The position numbers and the translations under genes were made by a program. Positions 16,993-24,195 of a stretch of DNA of 64,000 nucleotides are shown here, in pieces (position 1 is the first letter of the stretch; every line of letters begins with the position of its first letter). The notes under the pieces are model-generated. The model was not told the origin of the DNA. It did not search any database and worked only from the letters and a program-made list of their open reading frames with translations. The stretch is taken from the NCBI RefSeq assembly GCF_902703175.1, contig NZ_CACRYJ010000016.1:183445-247444 (forward strand), in the 5' to 3' direction. The stretch is from Occultella aeris (GTDB lineage: Bacteria > Actinomycetota > Actinomycetes > Actinomycetales > Beutenbergiaceae).

Positions 16993-17588
16993 GAGTAGGC
17001 CAGGTAGCGGCCGGGCTTGCCCGGATTCTCGACCGTGAACCGCAGTTGCAGGTCGGTCCGCCCGATCAGGTCCACCTGTTGGGTGAATTGCTCGTTGGTG
17101 ACGAAGAGGTGCCCGCGCAGGGTCCAGTCCTGGGCGAGCCAGGCCCGAAGTGCCCCGAGCAGCGTCCGGTCCGTCTCCGTCGCCAGTCGGGACCGGCGCA
17201 CCCAGAAGTACACGGCGGCCTCGTACTCGTCCCAGCGCTGGTCTCCGACCGCGGTGATGCGCGCGCCGGTGAACGAGCGCCCATCGGTCGCCATCAGGTA
17301 GACGCAGCCGAGGCACTCCGTGCCGGCCGGGTCCATCACCGTGTAGGTGAAGGCCCTGCCGTCGGCGTGCCGTTCCTCCAGCCCGACCAGGTCCTCCCGG
17401 TTGGCCTCGACGGTGAAGTCGTCCGCCGGCCACGTCGACTGCTCCCAGGCGCGCAGGTAGTCCCGGCTCTCCATCACGGCCGCGTAGTCCAGCTCGGCGT
17501 CGGCGGCCACGATCGGCCGGAGGACGAACTCGTCCGTGGTCAGCCCTTCGGGGATGTCGGACTTCTGGATCTCGAAGGGCACGGCCAC
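16989..17588 (-). CDS. GNAT-family N-acetyltransferase
   Basis: The 199-aa protein fits the GNAT fold: FVLRPIVAADAELDYAAVMES at the N-terminus, a central AGTECLGCVYLMAT beta hairpin, then DEYEAAVYFWVR and a C-terminal helix and strand. The acetyl-CoA loop is degenerate (VRRSRLATETDRTLL). The GTG at 17588 has AGAGGAG just upstream. Its stop overlaps the stop of the convergent lyase gene. Substrate unknown. Confidence 0.82.
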   Translation of the reverse strand: MAVPFEIQKSDIPEGLTTDEFVLRPIVAADAELDYAAVMESRDYLRAWEQSTWPADDFTVEANREDLVGLEERHADGRAFTYTVMDPAGTECLGCVYLMATDGRSFTGARITAVGDQRWDEYEAAVYFWVRRSRLATETDRTLLGALRAWLAQDWTLRGHLFVTNEQFTQQVDLIGRTDLQLRFTVENPGKPGRYLAYS

Positions 17589-17731
17589 GCTCCTCTGGGT
17601 CGGGTCGGTCTCCCGGTCACGCTAGTGATTCCTCCGTGGGGCTCAAGCGAATAACCCGCACCCGCCGGTCCGGGTAGCGCGGTCTCGACGGGCGTGCGTC
17701 CGGCACGCCCGGAGGTGAGGAACTCGCGGAT

Positions 17732-17905
17732 GTGAGGGACCTATCGTTGATGCTGCGGCAGAGGTTGATGTCCGACTGGTCAGCGAGCGTGACTGGCCCG
17801 CGCTCGAAGAGCTCCTCGGGCCGCGGTGGCGCTTCGAACGGGTGCTGGTGCCAGTACTGGATGGCAAGCCGACTATCACCGTCGCGACCGGCAACTGAAC
17901 AGGGT
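17732..17905 (+). pseudogene. Truncated, frameshifted acetyltransferase remnant
   Basis: One frame reads GRGGASNGCWCQYW (around 17815-17860), the GCWC signature of a GNAT-type family. The next frame then supplies DYHRRDRQLNR (17872-17903), which in family members follows directly. A one-base frameshift therefore separates them, and both ends are missing. The remnant stops where a minus-strand remnant begins. Identification rests on motif memory, so it is moderate. Confidence 0.45.
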
Positions 17906-18020
17906 CGTCGGCGATCATGCCCGGCGTCGTCCACAGGTCGGCGGCAGCCTCGGCGTCGAGGTCGGTCAAGGTGGCGTAGCGGGTGAGGTAGTCGTCAATC
18001 TGTTCGTGGCTGATGCGCAT
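17903..18020 (-). pseudogene. 5' fragment of a small (SnoaL-like?) protein gene
   Basis: From ATG 18020 the minus strand reads MRISHEQIDDYLTRYATLTD and continues to AADLWTTPGMIADD with coding-like composition. It then breaks into an unrelated sequence, which is the antisense of the acetyltransferase remnant. The start resembles actinobacterial small SnoaL/NTF2-like proteins, but only about 39 residues survive. The abrupt break suggests a deletion junction near 17905. Confidence 0.4.
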
Positions 18021-18126
18021 ACTTCGAGGATCTGACGCAAGAGCGAACACAGTCATGGCGGGTCTCCGGCCTGTAAGAGGGCCGGCGTCGGCCCCTCTTG
18101 GTGGTGCTCGGTGGCCCGGAACATGA

Positions 18127-18660
18127 TCAGGGTCGAGATCGACTTGCCCGACGCTCGGCGCTGGGTTGCTGACCGGGGAGTATGAAGCGGTACATCTGCA
18201 CCGTCCAGGTCGGTTCCTCGGTCGGCTTCGAGGCATACCACTCGGCGCCCATGGCCGCGTAGAAGGGCGCGGCGTTGGGATCGGCGCCGATGATGAACTG
18301 GGAGGCCCCGAGATCGCGCGCCGTCTGGACGGCGTGCCGCCAAAGCACCCGGCCGAGGCCCTCTCCGATGTGGTCGATGGCGACGAACATCTTGTCCAGG
18401 AGCAGTCCGTCGTCGTCCTCGGTGAAGCCGTAGAAGCCCAATTTGCGACCCTCGCGGTCGATGATGACGAGGACCGGGTTGTCGCGGACGTAGGATTCCG
18501 AGATTCGCCGAGCGTCGCCGGCCCAGTCGAAGTAGCCCTCGGGGTAGCCCCAGTGGGATGCGGACCGGTTCTGGAGCTCCTCCAGCTCCTTGGCCTCGTA
18601 GGGCTCGGCACGACGGAACTGAAGACGGGCCCCGTAGCCGACCGCGCTACCCATCGTCAC
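18127..18660 (-). CDS. GNAT-family N-acetyltransferase
   Basis: The 177-aa protein has an RLQFRRAEPYEAKELEELQN beginning, a central LVIIDREGRKLGFYGFTEDD hairpin and the coenzyme A loop (MFVAIDHIGEGLGRVLWRHA). AADPNAAPFYAAMGAEW-like spacing follows (sequence GADPNAAPFYAAMGAEWY). The start is GTG 18660 or ATG 18654. A 33-codon open frame (18647-18748) overlaps the 5' end and may be the tail of a lost upstream gene. Substrate unknown. Confidence 0.88.
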   Translation of the reverse strand: MTMGSAVGYGARLQFRRAEPYEAKELEELQNRSASHWGYPEGYFDWAGDARRISESYVRDNPVLVIIDREGRKLGFYGFTEDDDGLLLDKMFVAIDHIGEGLGRVLWRHAVQTARDLGASQFIIGADPNAAPFYAAMGAEWYASKPTEEPTWTVQMYRFILPGQQPSAERRASRSRP

Positions 18661-18936
18661 GACCGGGCATGCGTTCGGCGACGCCCCGTTCTTCGCCCGG
18701 GCTCGTCGCCTCCAGCGCTTCGCGCACCTGGCCGGTCACGGCGGTCATGACGCGAGTCTCGCAGGTGGACCGCGCTCGCCGGGGCGACTTGCGGGCGTGC
18801 CGTGCGAGACAGGCTGCGGCCGTCGCCGCAGTGCTCCCGACCGTCGCGGACTGTCTCTGTGGATCTCCAGCCGACGTCCGACCGGCACCCGGCTACCGCA
18901 AGATCGCGTGCTGAGCTGAGACTTGGTCCGGCGCGC

Positions 18937-19235
18937 ATGGAGGGCGAGCCGATGACTCGTCCGAGGCGGCCGGTGCGGAGTGCATAGCCATCGAGCGAGA
19001 GCTTCGTCGCCGGATCGAGAACTGCCTGGGAGTCATCCGGCGCGAGGGAGCGCTGGCGCCGGGAGGTGACTCCCGGCAGGCGAAGGTGTTCCTCACCCTC
19101 GTGAACGCGGTAGCAGTCGCACGCGCGCTGCCGTCGGAGGACTCGGCGCTCGCAACCGAACTGGAAGTGCTGTACGCGGCGGTCGACGATGTACTGACCG
19201 ACGCGCCGACCCGGGGAACAGACCCGTCGAGTTAA
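18937..19235 (+). pseudogene. Unassigned, probably frameshifted coding remnant
   Basis: Frame 18954-19235 reads DSSEAAGAECIAIERELRRR and continues with strong GC3 bias to a TAA at 19233-19235. It lacks any start codon after the stop at 18912. An ATG at 18937 in another frame (MEGEPMTRPRRP) would join it after a one-base shift. The predicted protein would be about 98 aa, helical and without known motifs. It could instead be a normal gene with an unrecognised start. Confidence 0.35.
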
Positions 19236-19366
19236 GCGGCCCGGTCGCCGCGCCTGCGGTTCAGCGCGGCCGCATCCCCCGCCCGCACCCACCGCAGACT
19301 CACCGGCTCCGGGCTGATCGGACCGAAGACGTGGCAGGGCCGCTGCGATGGTGCGAGATTGGCTCT

Positions 19367-20104
19367 ATGGAGGAGCAACTGGACGCGGATGCCGAGGTGG
19401 TCGCCGGACCGGATCTGCCCTCGGCTCGGGTGCCGCTGAGCGAGGAACGGATCGTTGAGGCCGCGTTGAGCTTCATCGATGGGCACGGGCTGGCGGGACT
19501 GACGATGCGGCGGTTGGGTCAGCGACTCGGCGTAGAGGCAATGTCGCTGTATCGGTATGTCCCTGGCCGGGAGGCGATGCTGGACCTGGTCGTGCAGTCG
19601 ATGATCGACCAGTTGCAGGAGGACGCCGAGGTACTTCGGCGCCCGGAGAACGGGTGGCAGGACTTCGTGCAGCGTCTGGCTCACGGGGTACGGCGTGTCG
19701 CTCTGATGCACCCGCGGGCCTTCCCGTTGGTCGCCTCGCGCCCGCCGGAGGCGCCCTGGTTGCGGCCGCCGCTTCGGAACCTGGATTGGGTGGAGACCTT
19801 CCTGGCCGGACTGCATCAGGAGGGTTTCGATGACGTGACCTGTGCCGGTGCCTACCGTGCGTTCACCAGCTTTCTGCTTGGGCACTTGCTGCTGGAGGTC
19901 GCCAACCATGGCGCCGATGTCGGTCCGTTGGACGTGCTGGAGGACGACGGCGATCCCAGTCGGGACGGACTTGAGCGGTACCCCACGGTGCTGCGCTTGC
20001 GAGAACCTCTCTCCCAGGACCATGCCGCGGTGGAGTTCGAGGAGAGCCTGGAAGAACTGCTGGAACGGATGGCCCTGATGCTCAGCGAAACCTCTAGCGG
20101 ATGA
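19367..20104 (+). CDS. TetR-family regulator with TetR_C_1-type ligand domain
   Basis: The 245-aa protein has its HTH at about residues 35-55 (LTMRRLGQRLGVEAMSLYRY, the MSLYRYV form typical of the TetA-repressor-like branch). The C-terminal helical domain includes AYRAFTSFLLGHLLLEVAN. ATG 19367 is chosen over an upstream ATG at 19331. It stands alone, followed by the stress-protein genes on the same strand, so its target is not obvious. Confidence 0.88.
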   Translation: MEEQLDADAEVVAGPDLPSARVPLSEERIVEAALSFIDGHGLAGLTMRRLGQRLGVEAMSLYRYVPGREAMLDLVVQSMIDQLQEDAEVLRRPENGWQDFVQRLAHGVRRVALMHPRAFPLVASRPPEAPWLRPPLRNLDWVETFLAGLHQEGFDDVTCAGAYRAFTSFLLGHLLLEVANHGADVGPLDVLEDDGDPSRDGLERYPTVLRLREPLSQDHAAVEFEESLEELLERMALMLSETSSG

Positions 20105-20202
20105 CCGGATAGGTCAGCGACGCCGCCTACCGGTTGCGCCGCAACCCACGAGGGGTACGTTTACAACGTAAGTTCGTTCGGGTTGGGTGTGAGGAGCGCG
20201 AC

Positions 20203-20457
20203 GTGAAGGGCAAGTTCGGACTGATCGTGGGATTGGGTGTCGGCTACGTGCTGGGCGCTCGTGACGGACGCCAGCGTTACGACAAGATCAAGGCCCAGGC
20301 ACAGCAGTTGTGGCGGCGCCCCGAGGTGCAGGACGCGGTCGAGGCAGCCGGCGATCTGGCCTCCCAGGCGGTCGACCAGGCCACGGCCGCGGGTGAGAAG
20401 CTCGCACGCGGGAAGCGCCCGGACCAGCCGGTGCCTCCAGACCGGCCGGTGCGCTAA
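20203..20457 (+). CDS. YtxH-like small membrane-associated stress protein
   Basis: The 84-aa product begins with one hydrophobic segment, GLIVGLGVGYVLGARDGRQRYDKI, the GxxxGYxxGARxGRxRY signature of YtxH-like actinobacterial proteins. An Ala-rich amphipathic helix (EVQDAVEAAGDLASQAVDQA) follows. GTG 20203 has GAGGAG 6 nt upstream. It is first of three small genes (YtxH, DUF4235, CsbD) on one strand, a combination seen with general stress responses. Role unknown at the biochemical level. Confidence 0.85.
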   Translation: MKGKFGLIVGLGVGYVLGARDGRQRYDKIKAQAQQLWRRPEVQDAVEAAGDLASQAVDQATAAGEKLARGKRPDQPVPPDRPVR

Positions 20458-20536
20458 TGACCGCATCCACCGACAGCCCCAGCGCTGGCCAGCGATCAAA
20501 GTTGACGATTGGTCACCCAACCAGGAGCGAACACTC

Positions 20537-20839
20537 ATGAGCGGCAAGAACCAGCAAGACGGCAACAAGGCAGCCAAGATCCTCTACCAACCGTTCGGAT
20601 TGGTCAGCAGCGTGGTCGCGGGCCTGATCGCCGGCCAAGTCTTCAGGATGGTCTGGCAGAAGGCTTTGCCGGGCGACCGTGGCGACGCGCCAAAGCCGCT
20701 GGAGTCCGAGTACTCCTTCAAGGAGGTCCTGGTCGGCGCACTGATCCAGGGTGCGATCTTCGCCGCTGTGAAGGCCACCGTCAGCCGCGGCGGCGCCCGG
20801 GTATTCGAGCGCTGGACCGGGGAGTGGCCAGGCAACTGA
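20537..20839 (+). CDS. DUF4235 membrane protein
   Basis: The 100-aa protein shows the DUF4235 pattern: KILYQPFGLVSSVVAGLIAG, then a second hydrophobic segment VLVGALIQGAIFAAVKATVS and a RGGARVFERWTGEWPG tail. Two membrane helices are predicted by eye. AGGAG lies 7 nt before ATG 20537. It sits between the YtxH and CsbD genes. Function unknown; envelope stress is inferred from company. Confidence 0.87.
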   Translation: MSGKNQQDGNKAAKILYQPFGLVSSVVAGLIAGQVFRMVWQKALPGDRGDAPKPLESEYSFKEVLVGALIQGAIFAAVKATVSRGGARVFERWTGEWPGN

Positions 20840-20905
20840 TCTCCCGGTATCTGACCGGGCAACCACGACCGGCCGACCAGCGGCCGGCTCACCCAAGGAG
20901 AGCAG

Positions 20906-21085
20906 ATGGGCACCGACGACAAGATCGAGAACAAGGCGCAGGAGGCCGGCGGCAAGATCAAGGAGGGCGTCGGAGACGCCACCAACGACGACAGCCTCAA
21001 GGCCGAGGGCAAGAGCGACCAGACCGCAGCCAACCTCAAGCAGGCCGGCGAGAAGGTCAAGGACGCCCTCGGGCGCAACGACTGA
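20906..21085 (+). CDS. CsbD-family stress protein
   Basis: The 59-aa hydrophilic protein starts MGTDDKIENKAQEAGGKIKE and has the CsbD-like repeats GKIKEGVGDATNDDSLKAEG and AGEKVKDALGRND. AAGGAG precedes ATG 20906. CsbD proteins are induced in general stress in several bacteria; molecular activity is unknown. It is third of the small stress-gene set. Confidence 0.9.
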   Translation: MGTDDKIENKAQEAGGKIKEGVGDATNDDSLKAEGKSDQTAANLKQAGEKVKDALGRND

Positions 21086-21218
21086 CGGCCGCCACGAGAC
21101 CGCGGCCCCGCGAGTGAGAACCTCATCGGGCAGCGGTCTTCGTGCGCGTGTGGCGGTCGGGGCGCGAGCTTCCGGTCTCGTCGTTAACATCGAGGACGTC
21201 GAACATAGAGGGGGAACG

Positions 21219-22001
21219 GTGAAGGGTCTGGAAGGCAAGGTCGCGCTGGTCACAGGTGCCGGGTCCGGCATCGGACGGGCCACGGCGGTGCTCCTCGCGC
21301 GCGAGGGGGCCACCGTGGTCGCGCTCGGGCACCGGCAGGAGAGCGCGGACGATGTCGCCGACGAGATCCGCCGCGGTGGCGGCTCCGTACTCCCAGTATC
21401 GGCCGATGTCGCTGACGCCGCCGCCGTGCGCGACGTGCTCGCTCGGGTCGAACAGGATCTCGGTCGGCTCGACGTCGTCGTCGCGAACGCCGGTGTCAAC
21501 GGCGTCTGGGCTCCGCTCGAAGAGCTCTCTCCGGAGGAGTGGGCCAGCACTATCGGCACGAACCTCTCCGGCACGTTCCACACCGTGCGGTTCGCGGTGC
21601 CCCTGCTCGTGCGGCAGGGCGGCTCGGTCGTCGTCGTTTCGTCGATCAACGGAACCCGCACCTTCAGTAACTCCGGCGCCTCGGCCTACGCCACCAGCAA
21701 GGCAGGCCAGGTGGCGTTCGCGCGCATGGCCGCCGTCGAGCTAGGCCCTCGCGGGGTGCGCGTCAACTCCGTGTGCCCAGGAGCGATCGACACCGAGATC
21801 GGCGACAACACCGAGCAGCGCAACACCGAGGACCTCGGCGTGCCGGCCGACTTCCCGGAGGGGCAGATCCCGCTCACGGGCGAGGAGCCGGGCGTAGCCG
21901 CGCAGGTGGCGGAGACCATCGTCTACCTTGTCTCCGACGCGGCGAGCCATGTGACCGGCACCGAGGTCTTCGTCGACGGAGGCCAGTCGCTCATCGCATA
22001 G
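21219..22001 (+). CDS. SDR-family oxidoreductase
   Basis: The 260-aa classical short-chain dehydrogenase has the cofactor loop TGAGSGIG near residue 13, VVANAGVNG, catalytic SS, YATSK (Tyr and Lys) and a C-terminal HVTGTEVFVDGGQSLI. NAD(P)-dependent oxidation of an unidentified alcohol is expected. GTG 21219 follows GAGGGGGAAC, a good ribosome binding site. It stands alone after the stress genes. Confidence 0.9.
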   Translation: MKGLEGKVALVTGAGSGIGRATAVLLAREGATVVALGHRQESADDVADEIRRGGGSVLPVSADVADAAAVRDVLARVEQDLGRLDVVVANAGVNGVWAPLEELSPEEWASTIGTNLSGTFHTVRFAVPLLVRQGGSVVVVSSINGTRTFSNSGASAYATSKAGQVAFARMAAVELGPRGVRVNSVCPGAIDTEIGDNTEQRNTEDLGVPADFPEGQIPLTGEEPGVAAQVAETIVYLVSDAASHVTGTEVFVDGGQSLIA

Positions 22002-22066
22002 TTACCCCGCGGGAAACGGTCGGGCTGGCTTGTCTGAGGCCCACTCCAACCCCGAGGAGAACCACG

Positions 22067-22636
22067 TCAAGCCGTTGCTTGCGTGGGCCGGTATCGCAGG
22101 GCGACGGCCCCTGACCCAAACTCATGGCGATCCACGAGCTCCAGCTGGATGCGCTCGCGCAGACCGGTGAGCAACGTCGGCCCGTGTCCGGCAAGGACCG
22201 GCTGCACCACGAACACGTACTCGTCGATCAGTCCCAGATCTGCCAACGCCAGAGGGAGTGTCACGCCACCCACGTACAGGCCCTCGCCTGGCTCCTGCTT
22301 GAGCCGCCGAACCGCTTGCCCCAGGTCGCCTCGCACCAGCTCGGCGTTCCAATCGACCTCGCTCAGCGTGCTGGACACGACGTACTTCTTCGCCCGGTCG
22401 ATGGTCTCGGCGAACGGGATCTCCCACTCATCCATCCAGTCGGGCCACGTGCCCGTGGCCGGCCGCCGCCACGCCGACTCCATCATCTCGTAGGTCACGC
22501 GGCCGAACAGCAGGGCATCGACTCGTCCCATCTCCGCGGTCCAGTAGCGCATCGACTCCTCGTCGGGTGGGAGTCCTGCCTCGTGATGGCAGCAGCCATC
22601 GAGCGTGACGTTGATCGAGTATCGGAGTGGTCTCAT
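22067..22636 (-). CDS. Dihydrofolate reductase-like (RibD C-terminal) family protein
   Basis: The 189-aa product has the RibD_C/DHFR-like fold marks RPLRYSINVTLDGCCHHEAG, ALLFGRVTYEMMES, KYVVSSTLSEVDWNAELV, LYVGGVTLPLALADLGLIDE and a C-terminal GSGAVALRYRP. Such stand-alone proteins are predicted NADPH reductases of unknown substrate. ATG 22636 has GGGAGAG upstream and begins the conserved core; the longer frame to 22705 is not used. A short copy of its C-terminus occurs at 31485-31556. Confidence 0.87.
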   Translation of the reverse strand: MRPLRYSINVTLDGCCHHEAGLPPDEESMRYWTAEMGRVDALLFGRVTYEMMESAWRRPATGTWPDWMDEWEIPFAETIDRAKKYVVSSTLSEVDWNAELVRGDLGQAVRRLKQEPGEGLYVGGVTLPLALADLGLIDEYVFVVQPVLAGHGPTLLTGLRERIQLELVDRHEFGSGAVALRYRPTQATA

Positions 22637-22817
22637 CTCGTTGCTCTCCCTTGATGTGCGCAGCGCGTTTCCACCGGACCGTATTGAGACTGCAGTCGGC
22701 GTCATTTCTCATCGGCGCCCGATCCCGCCTACTCAACACCGTCATGGTGCGAATCAGACGCAGACCGAGCGTGCGAACGGCTCACGACGTGTCGACGGCG
22801 TGTCGCCCAATCCGCCC

Positions 22818-22850
22818 GAAACTAATGGTTACAGTGCAACCATTAGTTTC
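22818..22850. promoter_or_regulatory. PadR operator: 13-bp perfect inverted repeat
   Basis: GAAACTAATGGTT (22818-22830) and AACCATTAGTTTC (22838-22850) are perfect inverted repeats with a 7-nt spacer. They lie 21 nt before the PadR start codon. The inner part has the ATGGTT/AACCAT form. It most likely binds the PadR product and autoregulates the exporter operon. Confidence 0.85.
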
Positions 22851-22870
22851 GGTGTAACCATGGAGGTGCG

Positions 22871-23470
22871 ATGTCCGTTCGCGATGGCCTGCTGGCGATC
22901 CTGACTGATCGACCGATGCACGCCTATGAGTTGCGGGGGGAGTTCGAGCGTCGCACCACGTCGGCGTGGCCGCTCAACATGGGCCAGGTCACGGTCACCC
23001 TGGGCAGTCTGGTGAAAGCGGGCCTTGCTGAGCCCGATCCCGACGGCGATACCCCGGTGCGCTATCGCGTCACCGACACCGGACGTGCGCAGGTGCGGGC
23101 TTGGTGGTTGGAAGCCGCCGACCGTGCCACGCCCGCGCGAGAGGAGGTGAGTATCAAACTGGCGCTGGCGATCGGTGACCCGAGCGTCGACGTGGCGACC
23201 GTGATCGCGAGCCAGCGCGCAGCCACCGTCAGTGCGATGCACGACCTCACGCGGCTCAAGCGCGACGCGAAGGTGCCCGATGACCTGGGATGGCGCCTGA
23301 CCCTCGACCGCATGATCTTCGCGGCCGACGCCGAGGTCCGCTGGCTCGACCACGTCCGCGAGCAGGTCGCGCGCGGACGGACCCGCAGCGGTCCGGCGCG
23401 AGGGACTGCGGCCGACGGGCCGGCCGCAGTCGCCGACCCACACCCCGAAGCCGAGCGGACATCCCGATGA
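22871..23470 (+). CDS. PadR-family transcriptional regulator
   Basis: The 199-aa protein has the PadR winged helix at residues about 5-80 (LAILTDRPMHAYELRGEF, LNMGQVTVTLGSLVKAGL). A C-terminal helical dimerisation domain (TVSAMHDLTRLKRDAKVPDD) is followed by a disordered Arg/Pro-rich tail. The large inverted repeat at 22818-22850 lies immediately upstream. Its stop overlaps the ABC ATPase start by ATGA. PadR proteins of this layout repress multidrug or peptide export operons until a ligand binds. Confidence 0.92.
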   Translation: MSVRDGLLAILTDRPMHAYELRGEFERRTTSAWPLNMGQVTVTLGSLVKAGLAEPDPDGDTPVRYRVTDTGRAQVRAWWLEAADRATPAREEVSIKLALAIGDPSVDVATVIASQRAATVSAMHDLTRLKRDAKVPDDLGWRLTLDRMIFAADAEVRWLDHVREQVARGRTRSGPARGTAADGPAAVADPHPEAERTSR

Positions 23471-24195
23471 CAGTGGGAGGTGCCGTCGTCGTCGACGCGC
23501 GCGACGTGGTGCGGCGGTACCCAGGTCTCGGGGGAGTGGCTGTCACAGCGCTCGACGGCGTCTCGCTCACCGTTCGCCTGGGCGAACTGGTCGCCGTGAT
23601 GGGGCCGTCGGGCTCAGGTAAGTCGACGCTGCTGCACATGTTGGGTGGGCTGGACCTCCCCACCGCGGGCACCGTGACCGTGACCGGGACCGAGCTGAGT
23701 GGTGCGAGTCGGGCACAGCGCTCCCGAGCTCGGCGACGCCGCATCGGGTACGTGTTCCAGGATCTCAACCTGATCCCGTCGCTGCGGGCAATCGAGAACG
23801 TCTCACTACCCCTGGACCTGGATGGGGTTGCTCCCCGTGAGGCGCAGTCGGCAGCCCGCGACGCGCTACGGGCGGTGGGAGTCGACCATCTCGCCGAACG
23901 TTTCCCGGACGCCCTTTCCGGGGGACAACAGCAGCGTGTTGCGATCGCACGCGCGCTCGTTGGACCGCGACGGTTGCTACTTGCCGACGAGCCGACCGGT
24001 GCGCTGGACTCGGTCACCGGCGAAGACGTCATGACTCTCTTGCGCGACCGCGTCGACGCCGGTGCGGCGGGTGTGATCGTCACGCACGATGCGCGGCTCG
24101 CGGCATGGGCAGACCGCACTCTCTACCTCGAGGACGGCCGGGTCGTGACGACGAGCGCACCCGACGAGCCCGAGTCGCTGCTGGAAGGCGTGTGA
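23467..24195 (+). CDS. ABC transporter ATP-binding protein (MacB/LolD type)
   Basis: The 242-aa ATPase has Walker A GPSGSGKST, Q-loop FQDLNL, signature LSGGQQQRVAIARAL, Walker B LLLADEPTGALD and switch His VTHDA. It belongs to the MacB/LolD/FtsE-like class that partners with FtsX-type permeases. ATG 23467 overlaps the padR stop, and its stop overlaps the permease start, so the three genes are translationally coupled. Confidence 0.95.
   Translation: MTVGGAVVVDARDVVRRYPGLGGVAVTALDGVSLTVRLGELVAVMGPSGSGKSTLLHMLGGLDLPTAGTVTVTGTELSGASRAQRSRARRRRIGYVFQDLNLIPSLRAIENVSLPLDLDGVAPREAQSAARDALRAVGVDHLAERFPDALSGGQQQRVAIARALVGPRRLLLADEPTGALDSVTGEDVMTLLRDRVDAGAAGVIVTHDARLAAWADRTLYLEDGRVVTTSAPDEPESLLEGV

Noticed and set aside
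18647..18748. 33-codon minus-strand ORF (MTAVTGQVREALEATSPGEE)
   Set aside because: Too short and overlapping the GNAT start; at most the tail of a lost gene.
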